From contig VERC01000098.1 of assembly GCA_018882825.1 (NCBI GenBank), forward strand, positions 1-8,206: a stretch of DNA of 8,206 bases, read 5' to 3'. Numbering within the stretch: the stretch's first letter is position 1; the number at the start of each line of letters is the position of its first letter. The translations under genes were made by a program, and so were the position numbers. The notes under the pieces were generated by a model that made no database searches, was not told where the DNA came from, and saw only the letters and a program-made list of their open reading frames with translations. Source of the stretch: Acidimicrobiia bacterium (GTDB lineage: Bacteria; Actinomycetota; Acidimicrobiia; Acidimicrobiales; Acidimicrobilacustridaceae). This document shows, one piece after another, positions 1 to 5,956 of this stretch.

Positions 1-458
1 CCACCGGCTCGATCGTCGTCATCCAGGACGCCGACGTCGAACTGTCGCCCGACCGCATTCCCGACCTGGTGGAACCGATCATCGATGGTCGGGCCGACGT
101 CGTCTACGGCTCCCGGTTCCTCGAGCCCGTGCCCGGCCTCGGCTTCGAGCGTCGACTGGCCAACTGGTTCCTGACCAAACTCTCGAACGTGTGCTTCCAC
201 ACGAGGCTCACCGACATGGAGACGGCCCACAAGGCCATCAGTCGCGAGTACATGGACCGGTTCACGCTGGAAGCGACCCGCTTCGACGTGGAGGTCGAGT
301 TGACGGCCAAGTTGTCGAGGCTCGGGGCGCGGATCATCGAGATACCCGATCCCTACAAGCCGCGCACGGTGGCCGAGGGCAAGAAGATCGGTTTCGGTGA
401 CGGCATCCACGCCGTCCAGGCGATCCTCCGCTGGCGGAAGTGGCGCCCGGCCGCCTGA
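1..458 (+). CDS. Family 2 glycosyltransferase, polyprenyl-phosphate mannose synthase type (C-terminal part)
   Basis: The frame is open from the left edge (first full codon at base 3) to TGA at 456-458, giving 151 visible residues; the N-terminus lies outside the window. The visible part starts just before the metal- and nucleotide-binding aspartates of the GT-A fold (IVVIQDADVELSP, about residues 4-16) and continues with ADVVYGSRF, then TDMETAHKAI, FDVEVEL and a YKPRT..EGKKIG..DGI tail. These blocks, in this order, are typical of GT2 enzymes related to dolichyl-phosphate mannose synthase, which move a hexose from a nucleotide sugar to a polyprenyl phosphate on the cytoplasmic face of the membrane. 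No C-terminal membrane segment is visible, so it looks like the soluble or peripheral form. The GTG at 69 is internal and not a real start. The family call is firm; the sugar and the lipid are unknown. It converges on the dehydrogenase gene with a 43-base gap. Confidence 0.92.
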   Translation, partial: TGSIVVIQDADVELSPDRIPDLVEPIIDGRADVVYGSRFLEPVPGLGFERRLANWFLTKLSNVCFHTRLTDMETAHKAISREYMDRFTLEATRFDVEVELTAKLSRLGARIIEIPDPYKPRTVAEGKKIGFGDGIHAVQAILRWRKWRPAA

Positions 459-478
459 ACGGCACTCCGCCGGACCAC

Positions 479-504
479 CTTCATCGACTCACTTCATCGA
501 CTCA
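479..504. repeat. Exact 13-bp tandem duplication at the dehydrogenase stop codon
   Basis: CTTCATCGACTCA occurs twice head to tail, at 479-491 and 492-504. The right copy contains the TGA stop of the dehydrogenase gene (502-504 on the minus strand); the left copy fills much of the 43-base gap to the convergent glycosyltransferase gene. It looks like a small slippage duplication with no effect on the protein. Confidence 0.85.
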
Positions 505-1818
505 GAGTCGTTCGAGCGAACCGTTCGTCGCCAAGCCACTGGCATTGACCGCATCGAACACGCGGGTGCCACGGGCGATCCAGTCGGCCAACGGCCACGC
601 CGAGTGCTTGACCAGCACGACCACCACGTCGAACGACGTCGGATCGATCGTCGCCAGATCGAGTGAGCCACGCTCCCGGCCGCCGATCGTGATGCTCGGG
701 ACCATCGGATCGGTGTACTCGACCTCGGCCCCGTCGGCCTCGAGCAGTTCGATGACTCGCACGGCCCGCGAATTGCGGGTGTCGGACACACCCTCCTTGA
801 ACGCCACACCGAGAGCCAGGACCTTCGCTCCCCGCATCGCCTTCCCCGATTCGTTGAGGAAGCGGGCGACGCGCGTGCACACGTAATCGGCCATGCCGAG
901 GTTCGTGTCGGCGGCGAGCTCGATGAACTTGGTCTGGAAGTCGTAAGCGCGCGCCTTCCATGACAGATAGTAAGGATCGACGGGGATGCAATGACCACCG
1001 GGTCCGATTCCGGGCCAGAACGCCTGGAATCCGAAGGGCTTGGTCGACGCCGCAGCGATGACCTCCCACAGGTCGATGCCCATCTTCTCCGAGAGCACGG
1101 CCAACTCGTTGACGAGGGCGATGTTGACGGCGCGATAGGTGTTCTCGAGCAACTTCGTCATCTCGGCCGCGTCGGGTGAGGACACGCAGGTGACCAGTCC
1201 GGGCTCGTCCATCACCGCCTCGAGGAGCACCCGCGCGCACTGGGTGCTCACCTCGTCGACACCACCGACCACCTTCGGGGTGTTACGGACGGTGAAACGG
1301 GTGTTCCCCGGATCGACTCGCTCGGGCGAGAACGCCAGCATGAAGTCGGTGCCGGCCCGAAGCCCGGGCCTCTCGAGGATCGGCTGCATGATCTGCGTGG
1401 TGGTACCCGGCGAGGTCGTCGACTGCAGGATCACGAGCATGCCGGGCCGCAACACCGAGGCCACCGTCTCCGATGCCGCCCGGATGAACGACAGATCCGG
1501 TGTCTTCTGGTCGTCGTAGGGGGTGGGCACACAGACGAAGACGACATCGCAGGTGCCCAGGTCGGCGACGTCGTCGGAAGGAAGGAATCGGGACGAGCCG
1601 ACGACGTCGGCGATGCGGGACGACTCGATGTCCTCGATATGACTGCGGCCATCGCGCAGACCCGACACCGTGCGCTCACTGAGGTCGAAGCCGACGGCGC
1701 GGAACCCCGCTTCCGCGTACCCGACCGCCAGAGGTAGTCCGACGTAACCCAGACCGACGACACCGACGGCGACGGACCGGTCGGCGACGCGCTTCTCGAA
1801 CTCTGCGGCGGTGGTCAT
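502..1818 (-). CDS. UDP-sugar 6-dehydrogenase of the UDP-GlcNAc/ManNAc dehydrogenase type (WbpA/WbpO/TviB-like)
   Basis: The protein has 438 residues, a usual length for UDP-glucose/GDP-mannose dehydrogenases, which oxidise C6 of a UDP-hexose to a uronic acid in two NAD-dependent steps. The N-terminal Rossmann domain has GLGYVGLPLA (residues 22-31), CVPTP (96-100) and STTSPGTT (133-140). The middle has SPERVDPGN (164-172), characteristic of the acetamido-sugar branch, and KLLENTYRAVNIALVNELA (222-240). The catalytic cysteine is C277 in GPGGHCIPVDPYYLSWKA, and the C-terminal domain begins near GVAFKEGVSDTRNS (337-350). All key residues are present. I chose ATG 1818 because a GAGGA site lies 10 bases upstream. 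A longer frame to 1881 would overlap the epimerase gene by 50 bases and add 21 residues that do not fit the family. It follows the epimerase by 13 bases, so the two are very likely co-transcribed. The exact substrate (GlcNAc, ManNAc or glucose) is not settled; acetamido sugars are favoured. Confidence 0.93.
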   Translation of the reverse strand: MTTAAEFEKRVADRSVAVGVVGLGYVGLPLAVGYAEAGFRAVGFDLSERTVSGLRDGRSHIEDIESSRIADVVGSSRFLPSDDVADLGTCDVVFVCVPTPYDDQKTPDLSFIRAASETVASVLRPGMLVILQSTTSPGTTTQIMQPILERPGLRAGTDFMLAFSPERVDPGNTRFTVRNTPKVVGGVDEVSTQCARVLLEAVMDEPGLVTCVSSPDAAEMTKLLENTYRAVNIALVNELAVLSEKMGIDLWEVIAAASTKPFGFQAFWPGIGPGGHCIPVDPYYLSWKARAYDFQTKFIELAADTNLGMADYVCTRVARFLNESGKAMRGAKVLALGVAFKEGVSDTRNSRAVRVIELLEADGAEVEYTDPMVPSITIGGRERGSLDLATIDPTSFDVVVVLVKHSAWPLADWIARGTRVFDAVNASGLATNGSLERL

Positions 1819-1828
1819 CGTTCTGGAT

Positions 1829-1833
1829 TCCTC
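1829..1833 (-). promoter_or_regulatory. Ribosome binding site of the dehydrogenase gene
   Basis: On the minus strand TGAGGA is followed by 10 bases and then ATG at 1818. The GAGGA core overlaps the TGA stop of the epimerase gene (1832-1834), an arrangement that suits translational coupling. It decides the start of the dehydrogenase in favour of 1818 over the upstream ATGs. Confidence 0.75.
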
Positions 1834-2797
1834 ACAGGTTGTTGGCGCGCCACCACTCGATGGTGCGGGCCAGTCCATCATCGAGGGCGACGAGCGGCGC
1901 CCATCCGAGCACTCGCTCGGCCTTGCTCACATCAGGCACGCGCCGCTTGGTGTCCTCGAATCCCTTGCCATAGACCTCGTCGTAGGAGCGATAGACGATG
2001 TCGGAGTCGGAGTCGCACAGGACCCGGATCCGTTCAGCCAGTTCGCCGATGGTGATCTCGACCGGATTGCCGAGGTTGATCGCCTCGTCGAGGGCCCCAT
2101 CGAGCATCCCCGACAACATCGTGCCGCGAGCGGTGTCGGCCACGTAGCCGAAGCAACGGGTCTGGGAGCCATCGCCGTGCACGGTGATGGGGGCACCGAT
2201 CAGCGCCTGGCCCACCATCGAGGCGACCACCGAGCCGTATCCGTTCTCGTGGAGGCGGGGTCCGTAGGTGTTGAAGTAGCGCACGATCGACATGCGCAGA
2301 CCTCGCTCGGCGGCGTAGGCGAAGGCCAGGTGCTCATCGAGGGCCTTGGCGGTGCTGTAGGACCACCGGGCCACGTGGGTCGGCCCGGTGACGCGGTCGT
2401 CGTCCTCGTTCATCGGCAACTTGGGTGACTTGCCGTAGACCTCGCTGGTGGAGGCGAGCACCACGCGGGCATCGGAGGCGAGACACGCCGTGATCACGTT
2501 CTCCGTGCCCTGCACGTTGGTGTGGATGGATCGAAGGGGCTGCTCGATGATGTTCCGGACCCCGACGGCGGCGGCCAGGTGGAACACCAGATCGGTCCCG
2601 CCCACGACATCGGTCATGAGATCGGCATCGAGGATCGAACCCTCGACGAGCTCGACCCGACCGGCGAGATGGGCCACGTTGGCGCGGCGGCCGGTGGAGA
2701 AATCATCGATGATCCGGACCTCGTGACCCTCGGCCAACAACAGGTCGACCAGGTTCGAGCCGATGAACCCGGCACCGCCGGTCACGAGGATTCGCAC
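1832..2797 (-). CDS. NAD-dependent sugar-nucleotide epimerase/dehydratase, extended SDR family
   Basis: The product is a 321-residue extended short-chain dehydrogenase. It begins MRILVTGGAGFIGSNL, with the NAD-binding GxxGxxG at residues 7-13, followed by the acidic D31-D32 that selects NAD. The catalytic set is visible: STSEVYG (116-122) and Y147-xxx-K151 in WSYSTAKALDEHL. Later blocks are VRYFNTYGPR (172-181), GDGSQTRCFGYV (208-219), NLGNPVEITIGELAE (241-255) and a C-terminal RRVPDVSKAERVLGW. These fit UDP-glucose/UDP-GlcNAc 4-epimerases and UDP-glucuronate decarboxylases. The neighbouring dehydrogenase favours a UDP-GlcNAc or UDP-GlcNAcA 4-epimerase role, as in the WbpP/TviC pairings, but decarboxylation to UDP-xylose cannot be excluded. 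The start is GTG at 2797. No in-frame start lies further upstream, and the only purine-rich run (GGAGGG) is about 19 bases away. A TACCAT hexamer 6 bases before the start suggests a leaderless message. The TGA overlaps the ribosome site of the next gene. Confidence 0.92.
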   Translation of the reverse strand: MRILVTGGAGFIGSNLVDLLLAEGHEVRIIDDFSTGRRANVAHLAGRVELVEGSILDADLMTDVVGGTDLVFHLAAAVGVRNIIEQPLRSIHTNVQGTENVITACLASDARVVLASTSEVYGKSPKLPMNEDDDRVTGPTHVARWSYSTAKALDEHLAFAYAAERGLRMSIVRYFNTYGPRLHENGYGSVVASMVGQALIGAPITVHGDGSQTRCFGYVADTARGTMLSGMLDGALDEAINLGNPVEITIGELAERIRVLCDSDSDIVYRSYDEVYGKGFEDTKRRVPDVSKAERVLGWAPLVALDDGLARTIEWWRANNL

Positions 2798-2803
2798 GCG
2801 CCG

Positions 2804-2809
2804 ATGGTA
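2804..2809 (-). promoter_or_regulatory. Putative -10 element for a leaderless epimerase-dehydrogenase operon transcript
   Basis: TACCAT on the minus strand fits the TANNNT pattern of actinobacterial -10 elements. It ends 6 bases before the GTG at 2797, so transcription would begin at or next to the start codon. No good -35 hexamer is seen 16-18 bases upstream, and no Shine-Dalgarno site is correctly placed. The call rests on spacing and on recurrence at the other gene starts here. Confidence 0.5.
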
Positions 2810-2900
2810 GTCGGCGCCCTCCAGTCGTACCCCAGCCGACGGACCACGACGCCATGGAGGACAAAGGCCCGCACGCCCCGATCGAGCGCCGAGCGACCAC

Positions 2901-2906
2901 TACCAT
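2901..2906 (+). promoter_or_regulatory. Putative -10 element for a leaderless glycosyltransferase-PAC2 transcript
   Basis: TACCAT, within the same ACTACCATCG found at the opposite-facing operon start, ends 7 bases before GTG 2914. If used, it rules out the ATG at 2854, which would lie upstream of the transcription start. No clear -35 element is visible. Confidence 0.5.
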
Positions 2907-2913
2907 CGCCCCG

Positions 2914-4356
2914 GTGCCGAACCCCTCCCGACCCAGCCGCCGATTCCTGCTCGCGCTGGCGGCCATCTGCGTGGTGGGTGCGGCGGTCCGACTCGGGTTC
3001 GTGTTCTTCGAGAAGCAGGACCCGTCGATCTGCTCACCGGCGCAGATCGAGCAGTCGATCCTGCAACAGGCCACCGGCAAGGTCCCGAAGTTCGTGGGCA
3101 AGGCCCCCGACAACATCTGCGGTGACGCCCTCGTGTACCACGACGGCGCCAACCTCCTTGCCCAGGGTGAGGGATTCATCTCGCCGATCCGGTGGATCTA
3201 CGACGACGGAGTCCGGTTCCAGTCGGCCGACCACCCACCGCTCTACATCGTGTACCTCGCCGGCTGGTCGGTGTTCGGGGCCGACAGCGTGCTGGCCCAC
3301 CAGTTGGCCAGTGTCCTGCTCGGCGTGGCCACCGTGGCCCTCGTCGGTCTACTCGGTCGCCGGCTGGTGAACGATCGCGCCGGGCTCATCGCCGCCTTCC
3401 TCGCCGCCGTGTACACGTACATCTGGGTCAACGACGCGCTGGTGATGTCCGAGACCATCTCCATAACTGCCATCGCGGCGCTCCTCCTGCTCACCTATCG
3501 CTACCTGTCCGAGCCGACACGGTGGAATCTCGTGTGGCTCGGTGTCATCACCGGTCTGACCGTTCTGACCCGGGCCGAACTGGCGCTCTACGTCCCCATC
3601 GTCCTTCCCTTCGTCGTGTGGTGGGCGCTCGGTTCACGGGTGCGCGACGTGCGAGCCGACTTCGGTCGACTGTGGAAACCCTGGCTCGGGCGCACGATTG
3701 CGGTGGGCGCCATCTCCGTGGCCGTCACCGCACCATGGGTGATCCGGAATCTCGTGACGTTCGAGAAGCCGGTGACCTTGTCGACCGGTCTGGGCATCAC
3801 ACTCACCTACGCCAACTGCGATGCGACCTACAGCGGACCCGCGCTCGGTTGGTGGAGCTTCCCCTGCCTCGAACCGGTGCCCAACGAGCCCGATCAGTCC
3901 CTCGATGAGGTCATCCTGCGTCAACGCGGCGTCGACTACATCAAGGAGCATCTCGGCGAGGTTCCGAAGGTCGTCGCCGCGCGTGTCGGTCGGGTGTGGA
4001 ACGTGTTCCGACCGTTCCAGCAGATCGAGTTCGACCAGTACGACGACCGGCCACTGTGGACCAGTCGCCTCGCCCTGGCGCAGTACTACGTGCTCATGCC
4101 TCTGGCCGCCGTGGGCGCATGGGCGCTCCATCGCCGGCGTCAACTGCTGTGGCCGCTGTTGTCGATGTACGCCATCGTCACCTTCACCGCAGCGACGTCC
4201 TACGGCTCCACCCGGTTCCGCACGACCGCCGAGGTGGCGACGGTCGTGTTGGCCGGCATCGCCCTCGATCGCATCTGGCACTGGCTGTCAGCGCGTCGAT
4301 CGACCACGGAGGTCACGCCGGTACCCTCGGGGAATGGCGTCGATGTCCGGACGTGA
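2914..4356 (+). CDS. GT-C membrane glycosyltransferase, PMT/ArnT-like (GT39/PMT_2 type)
   Basis: This is an integral membrane protein of 480 residues from GTG 2914. A hydrophobic segment near 11-32 leads into a large loop holding GDALVYHDGANLL (70-82), whose first aspartate fits the catalytic acidic residue of the GT-C fold, and ADHPPLY (105-111). About nine or ten further membrane segments follow, with MSET (178-181) and LTRAEL (218-223) on the way and a second large polar loop at about 290-380. The family moves a sugar from a polyprenyl-phosphate donor to protein, lipid or glycan on the outer face of the membrane; the acceptor is unknown here. An in-frame ATG at 2854 would add 20 polar residues. 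I prefer 2914 because TACCAT ends 7 bases before it, neither start has a Shine-Dalgarno site, and the shorter form begins just before the first membrane segment. The two loops carry four cysteines (C40, C69, C302, C318). The 3' end overlaps the PAC2 gene by 23 bases. Confidence 0.85.
   Translation: MPNPSRPSRRFLLALAAICVVGAAVRLGFVFFEKQDPSICSPAQIEQSILQQATGKVPKFVGKAPDNICGDALVYHDGANLLAQGEGFISPIRWIYDDGVRFQSADHPPLYIVYLAGWSVFGADSVLAHQLASVLLGVATVALVGLLGRRLVNDRAGLIAAFLAAVYTYIWVNDALVMSETISITAIAALLLLTYRYLSEPTRWNLVWLGVITGLTVLTRAELALYVPIVLPFVVWWALGSRVRDVRADFGRLWKPWLGRTIAVGAISVAVTAPWVIRNLVTFEKPVTLSTGLGITLTYANCDATYSGPALGWWSFPCLEPVPNEPDQSLDEVILRQRGVDYIKEHLGEVPKVVAARVGRVWNVFRPFQQIEFDQYDDRPLWTSRLALAQYYVLMPLAAVGAWALHRRRQLLWPLLSMYAIVTFTAATSYGSTRFRTTAEVATVVLAGIALDRIWHWLSARRSTTEVTPVPSGNGVDVRT
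4300..4327 (+). promoter_or_regulatory. Putative internal promoter for the PAC2 gene
   Basis: TACCCT at 4322-4327 ends 6 bases before ATG 4334. A TCGACC hexamer at 4300-4305, four of six matches to TTGACA, sits 16 bases upstream of it. The promoter lies inside the last codons of the glycosyltransferase gene and would let PAC2 be expressed apart from it as a leaderless message. Confidence 0.4.
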
Positions 4357-5203
4357 GCTCCCCCACCTGCGCTGGCGATCGCAGCCCGAGGTCACCCGAC
4401 CCGTGGTGCTGGCCGCCTTCGCCGGTTGGAACGATGCCGGTGACGCCGCCACCACCGCCACCGCCTTCATGGCCGAGCAGTGGAAGGCACGGCCGTTCGC
4501 CGATATCGACCCGGAGGTCTTCTACGACTTCACGGTGACGCGTCCCGAGGTTCGCTTCGACCTCTCGGGCAACCGCCGCATCGACTGGCCGTCGAACGAG
4601 TTCTCGGCTGCGGTGGCGCCCCCCGGCGACACCTCGGTGATCGTGCTCACCGGCATCGAGCCGCAGTTGCGGTGGCGCACGTTCTGCGAGCACGTGATCG
4701 GTGTGGCGCTCGCCACCGATGCACGACTCGTCGTCACCATCGGAGCGCTGTTGGCCGAGGTTCCGCACTCCCGACCGGTGAACGTGTTCGGCACCGCCTA
4801 TGACGAACTCAGCGTCGGCGAACTCGACGTGCGCCCGTCGCGATACGAAGGTCCGACCGGCATCACGGGCGTGCTGCACAATGCCTGCAACGAGGCCGGA
4901 ATCCGCTCGGCCGCCCTGTGGGCCGCCGTGCCGACCTATGTGCCCTCGGCTCCATCACCGAAGGCGGCCCTCGCCCTCGTCCAGCGCACGGCGCGCATGC
5001 TGGATGTCACCATCGACACCGACGAGTTGAAGTTCGCCACCGATGCCTACGAGCACCAGGTGTCGCAACTGGTGTCGGAGGACGATGAGACCACCGACTA
5101 CGTCGCCCACCTCGAACGGCGCTACGACGAGGAGCCCGATGCCTTCAACGACGGGGAGAGTCTGGTCGACGAGGTGGAACGGTTCCTACGCGATCAGGAC
5201 TGA
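4334..5203 (+). CDS. PAC2 family protein (proteasome assembly chaperone 2-like)
   Basis: The protein has 289 residues, soluble, with no signal peptide or membrane span. It shows the blocks usual in actinobacterial PAC2 proteins: AFAGWNDAGDAAT (28-40), FYDFTVTRPEVRF (63-75), a GIEPQLRWRTF block, a GALLAEVPHSRPV block, SRYEGPTGITGVL and LWAAVPTYV..PSPKAALAL. The C-terminal quarter is acidic and probably helical (EDDETTDYVAHLERRYDEE). The family is named after a eukaryotic 20S proteasome assembly chaperone. Actinobacteria often have a 20S proteasome, but I know of no proof that bacterial members assist its assembly, so the function is open. ATG 4334 has TACCCT ending 6 bases upstream and overlaps the glycosyltransferase gene by 23 bases. 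ATG 4343 is a rival start, with GGGGA about 9 bases upstream, and would shorten the protein by 3 residues. The frame stays open far upstream inside the glycosyltransferase gene, but that part is a shadow. Confidence 0.92.
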   Translation: MASMSGRELPHLRWRSQPEVTRPVVLAAFAGWNDAGDAATTATAFMAEQWKARPFADIDPEVFYDFTVTRPEVRFDLSGNRRIDWPSNEFSAAVAPPGDTSVIVLTGIEPQLRWRTFCEHVIGVALATDARLVVTIGALLAEVPHSRPVNVFGTAYDELSVGELDVRPSRYEGPTGITGVLHNACNEAGIRSAALWAAVPTYVPSAPSPKAALALVQRTARMLDVTIDTDELKFATDAYEHQVSQLVSEDDETTDYVAHLERRYDEEPDAFNDGESLVDEVERFLRDQD

Positions 5204-5219
5204 GTCGCGCGCCCGCCGC

Positions 5220-5933
5220 TCACGAGTCGCCGGTGTCGTCCGTCAGATCGACCACCAGATGATCGCCCTGCCACACCGGCGTGCGCGGATGATCGAAGTG
5301 CACATCGACCGAGGCGCCGCTGAAGGCATGGGCGGCCAGCGGGCCCCACAGGTCGGCGCCCACGGCCATCGGAGGAAGGTCATCGAGGGCGAAGAACCCG
5401 ACATCGGCGGTCTCGAGAGGATGCGCCTGGAGGCTCCCTCCGGTGGCACGGCAGTGGAACACCAGCGAGTAGAGCGGGACGCTGGTGAACCGTCGCTGCA
5501 GTCCGTCGTAGACGGCGAGGAGCTGGACGACCCGACAGTCGATGCCGGTCTCCTCCTTGACCTCCTTGACCGCCACCTCGGACGGTGAGTAGCCGATGTC
5601 GGCCCAACCCGTCGGGTAGAGCCACACCCCCGAGTCGGCCCGCTGGACGAGGAGGATCTCGTCGCGCTCGTTCTGCACGATGGCGCCCACCGCCACCTTC
5701 GGGGTCTGGTACCCGGGGACTCCCTTCCCCACACCCTTGAGCCACTCGTGCACGAGATCGTCGGGATCGAACACACTGCCGGCGGCCACCCGGATCTCGG
5801 CCGCGATGGCCAGGATCTCCTCGAACCGTTCCCGCTCGTAGAGGCTCTCGGTGAACCCGAGACCGGTGCGGGCCACGCCTGCGAGGGCCTCACTCCAGCG
5901 GATCAGATCCTGTGGTGTCACCGCGTCGCTCAT
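5220..5933 (-). CDS. NUDIX hydrolase with N-terminal NUDIX_N domain
   Basis: The protein has 237 residues. Residues 1-65 (LIRWSEALAGVARTGLGF, then a helical YERERFEEILAIAAEI) match the NUDIX_N domain that precedes some NUDIX hydrolases of the B. subtilis YjhB type. The catalytic domain begins near residue 78 (PKVAVGAIV) and has the NUDIX box at 109-131: GWADIGYSPSEV followed by KEVKEETGI. The metal-binding glutamates E124, E127 and E128 are present. The glutamate usually found six residues after the box glycine is Y115, a change I recall as normal in this subfamily. The enzyme should cleave a nucleoside diphosphate linked to another group; the substrate is unknown, with ADP-ribose or NAD-type compounds among the candidates. 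It lies 23 bases downstream of glnD on the same strand, but TAGCGT ending 6 bases before the ATG may give it its own leaderless message. It converges on the PAC2 gene with a 16-base gap in which I see no terminator. Confidence 0.92.
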   Translation of the reverse strand: MSDAVTPQDLIRWSEALAGVARTGLGFTESLYERERFEEILAIAAEIRVAAGSVFDPDDLVHEWLKGVGKGVPGYQTPKVAVGAIVQNERDEILLVQRADSGVWLYPTGWADIGYSPSEVAVKEVKEETGIDCRVVQLLAVYDGLQRRFTSVPLYSLVFHCRATGGSLQAHPLETADVGFFALDDLPPMAVGADLWGPLAAHAFSGASVDVHFDHPRTPVWQGDHLVVDLTDDTGDS

Positions 5934-5939
5934 TCCCCG

Positions 5940-5945
5940 ACGCTA
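5940..5945 (-). promoter_or_regulatory. Putative -10 element for a leaderless NUDIX transcript
   Basis: TAGCGT on the minus strand ends 6 bases before the NUDIX ATG at 5933, in the short gap after glnD. The intervening CGGGGA abuts the ATG, too close to act as a Shine-Dalgarno site. No -35 hexamer is found at normal spacing. The NUDIX gene may instead simply be read through from glnD. Confidence 0.4.
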
Positions 5946-5956
5946 CCGGCCGACGC

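Larger units (their letters stand above)
2802..2908. repeat. Inverted pair of ACTACCATCG 10-mers at two divergent gene starts
   Basis: ACTACCATCG lies on the plus strand at 2899-2908 and on the minus strand at 2802-2811, with 87 bases between. Each copy holds the putative -10 hexamer of the gene it faces, and each ends within a few bases of a GTG start. The 116-base region 2798-2913 holds no other clear feature apart from a 6-bp inverted pair, GTCGGC at 2810-2815 and GCCGAC at 2835-2840, which may be chance. Confidence 0.6.

Noticed and set aside
459..501. Possible terminator between the convergent GT2 and dehydrogenase genes
   Set aside because: Only a 4-bp CGGC/GCCG stem is present with no T-run; the tandem repeat does not form a hairpin.
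494..1240. Long arginine-rich frame (248 codons) on the minus strand inside the dehydrogenase gene
   Set aside because: It is a shifted reading of the dehydrogenase, which has full family motifs; the shadow shows only low-complexity Arg/Gly/Ala sequence expected in G+C-rich DNA.
1819..1881. N-terminal extension of the dehydrogenase to ATG 1881
   Set aside because: It would overlap the epimerase end by 50 bases and lacks family similarity, while ATG 1818 has a well-placed GAGGA.
1811..2428. 205-codon plus-strand frame antisense to the epimerase
   Set aside because: It mirrors the epimerase codon pattern, has no recognisable domain and no start signals.
3821..4333. Upstream extension of the PAC2 frame to 3821
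   Set aside because: These 171 codons lie in another frame of the glycosyltransferase gene and are Ser/Arg/Pro-rich; PAC2 homology starts only after 4334.
5204..5219. Possible bidirectional terminator between PAC2 and NUDIX
   Set aside because: The 16-base G+C-rich gap and its flanks give only a 4-bp TGAG/CTCA stem with a long loop and no T-run.
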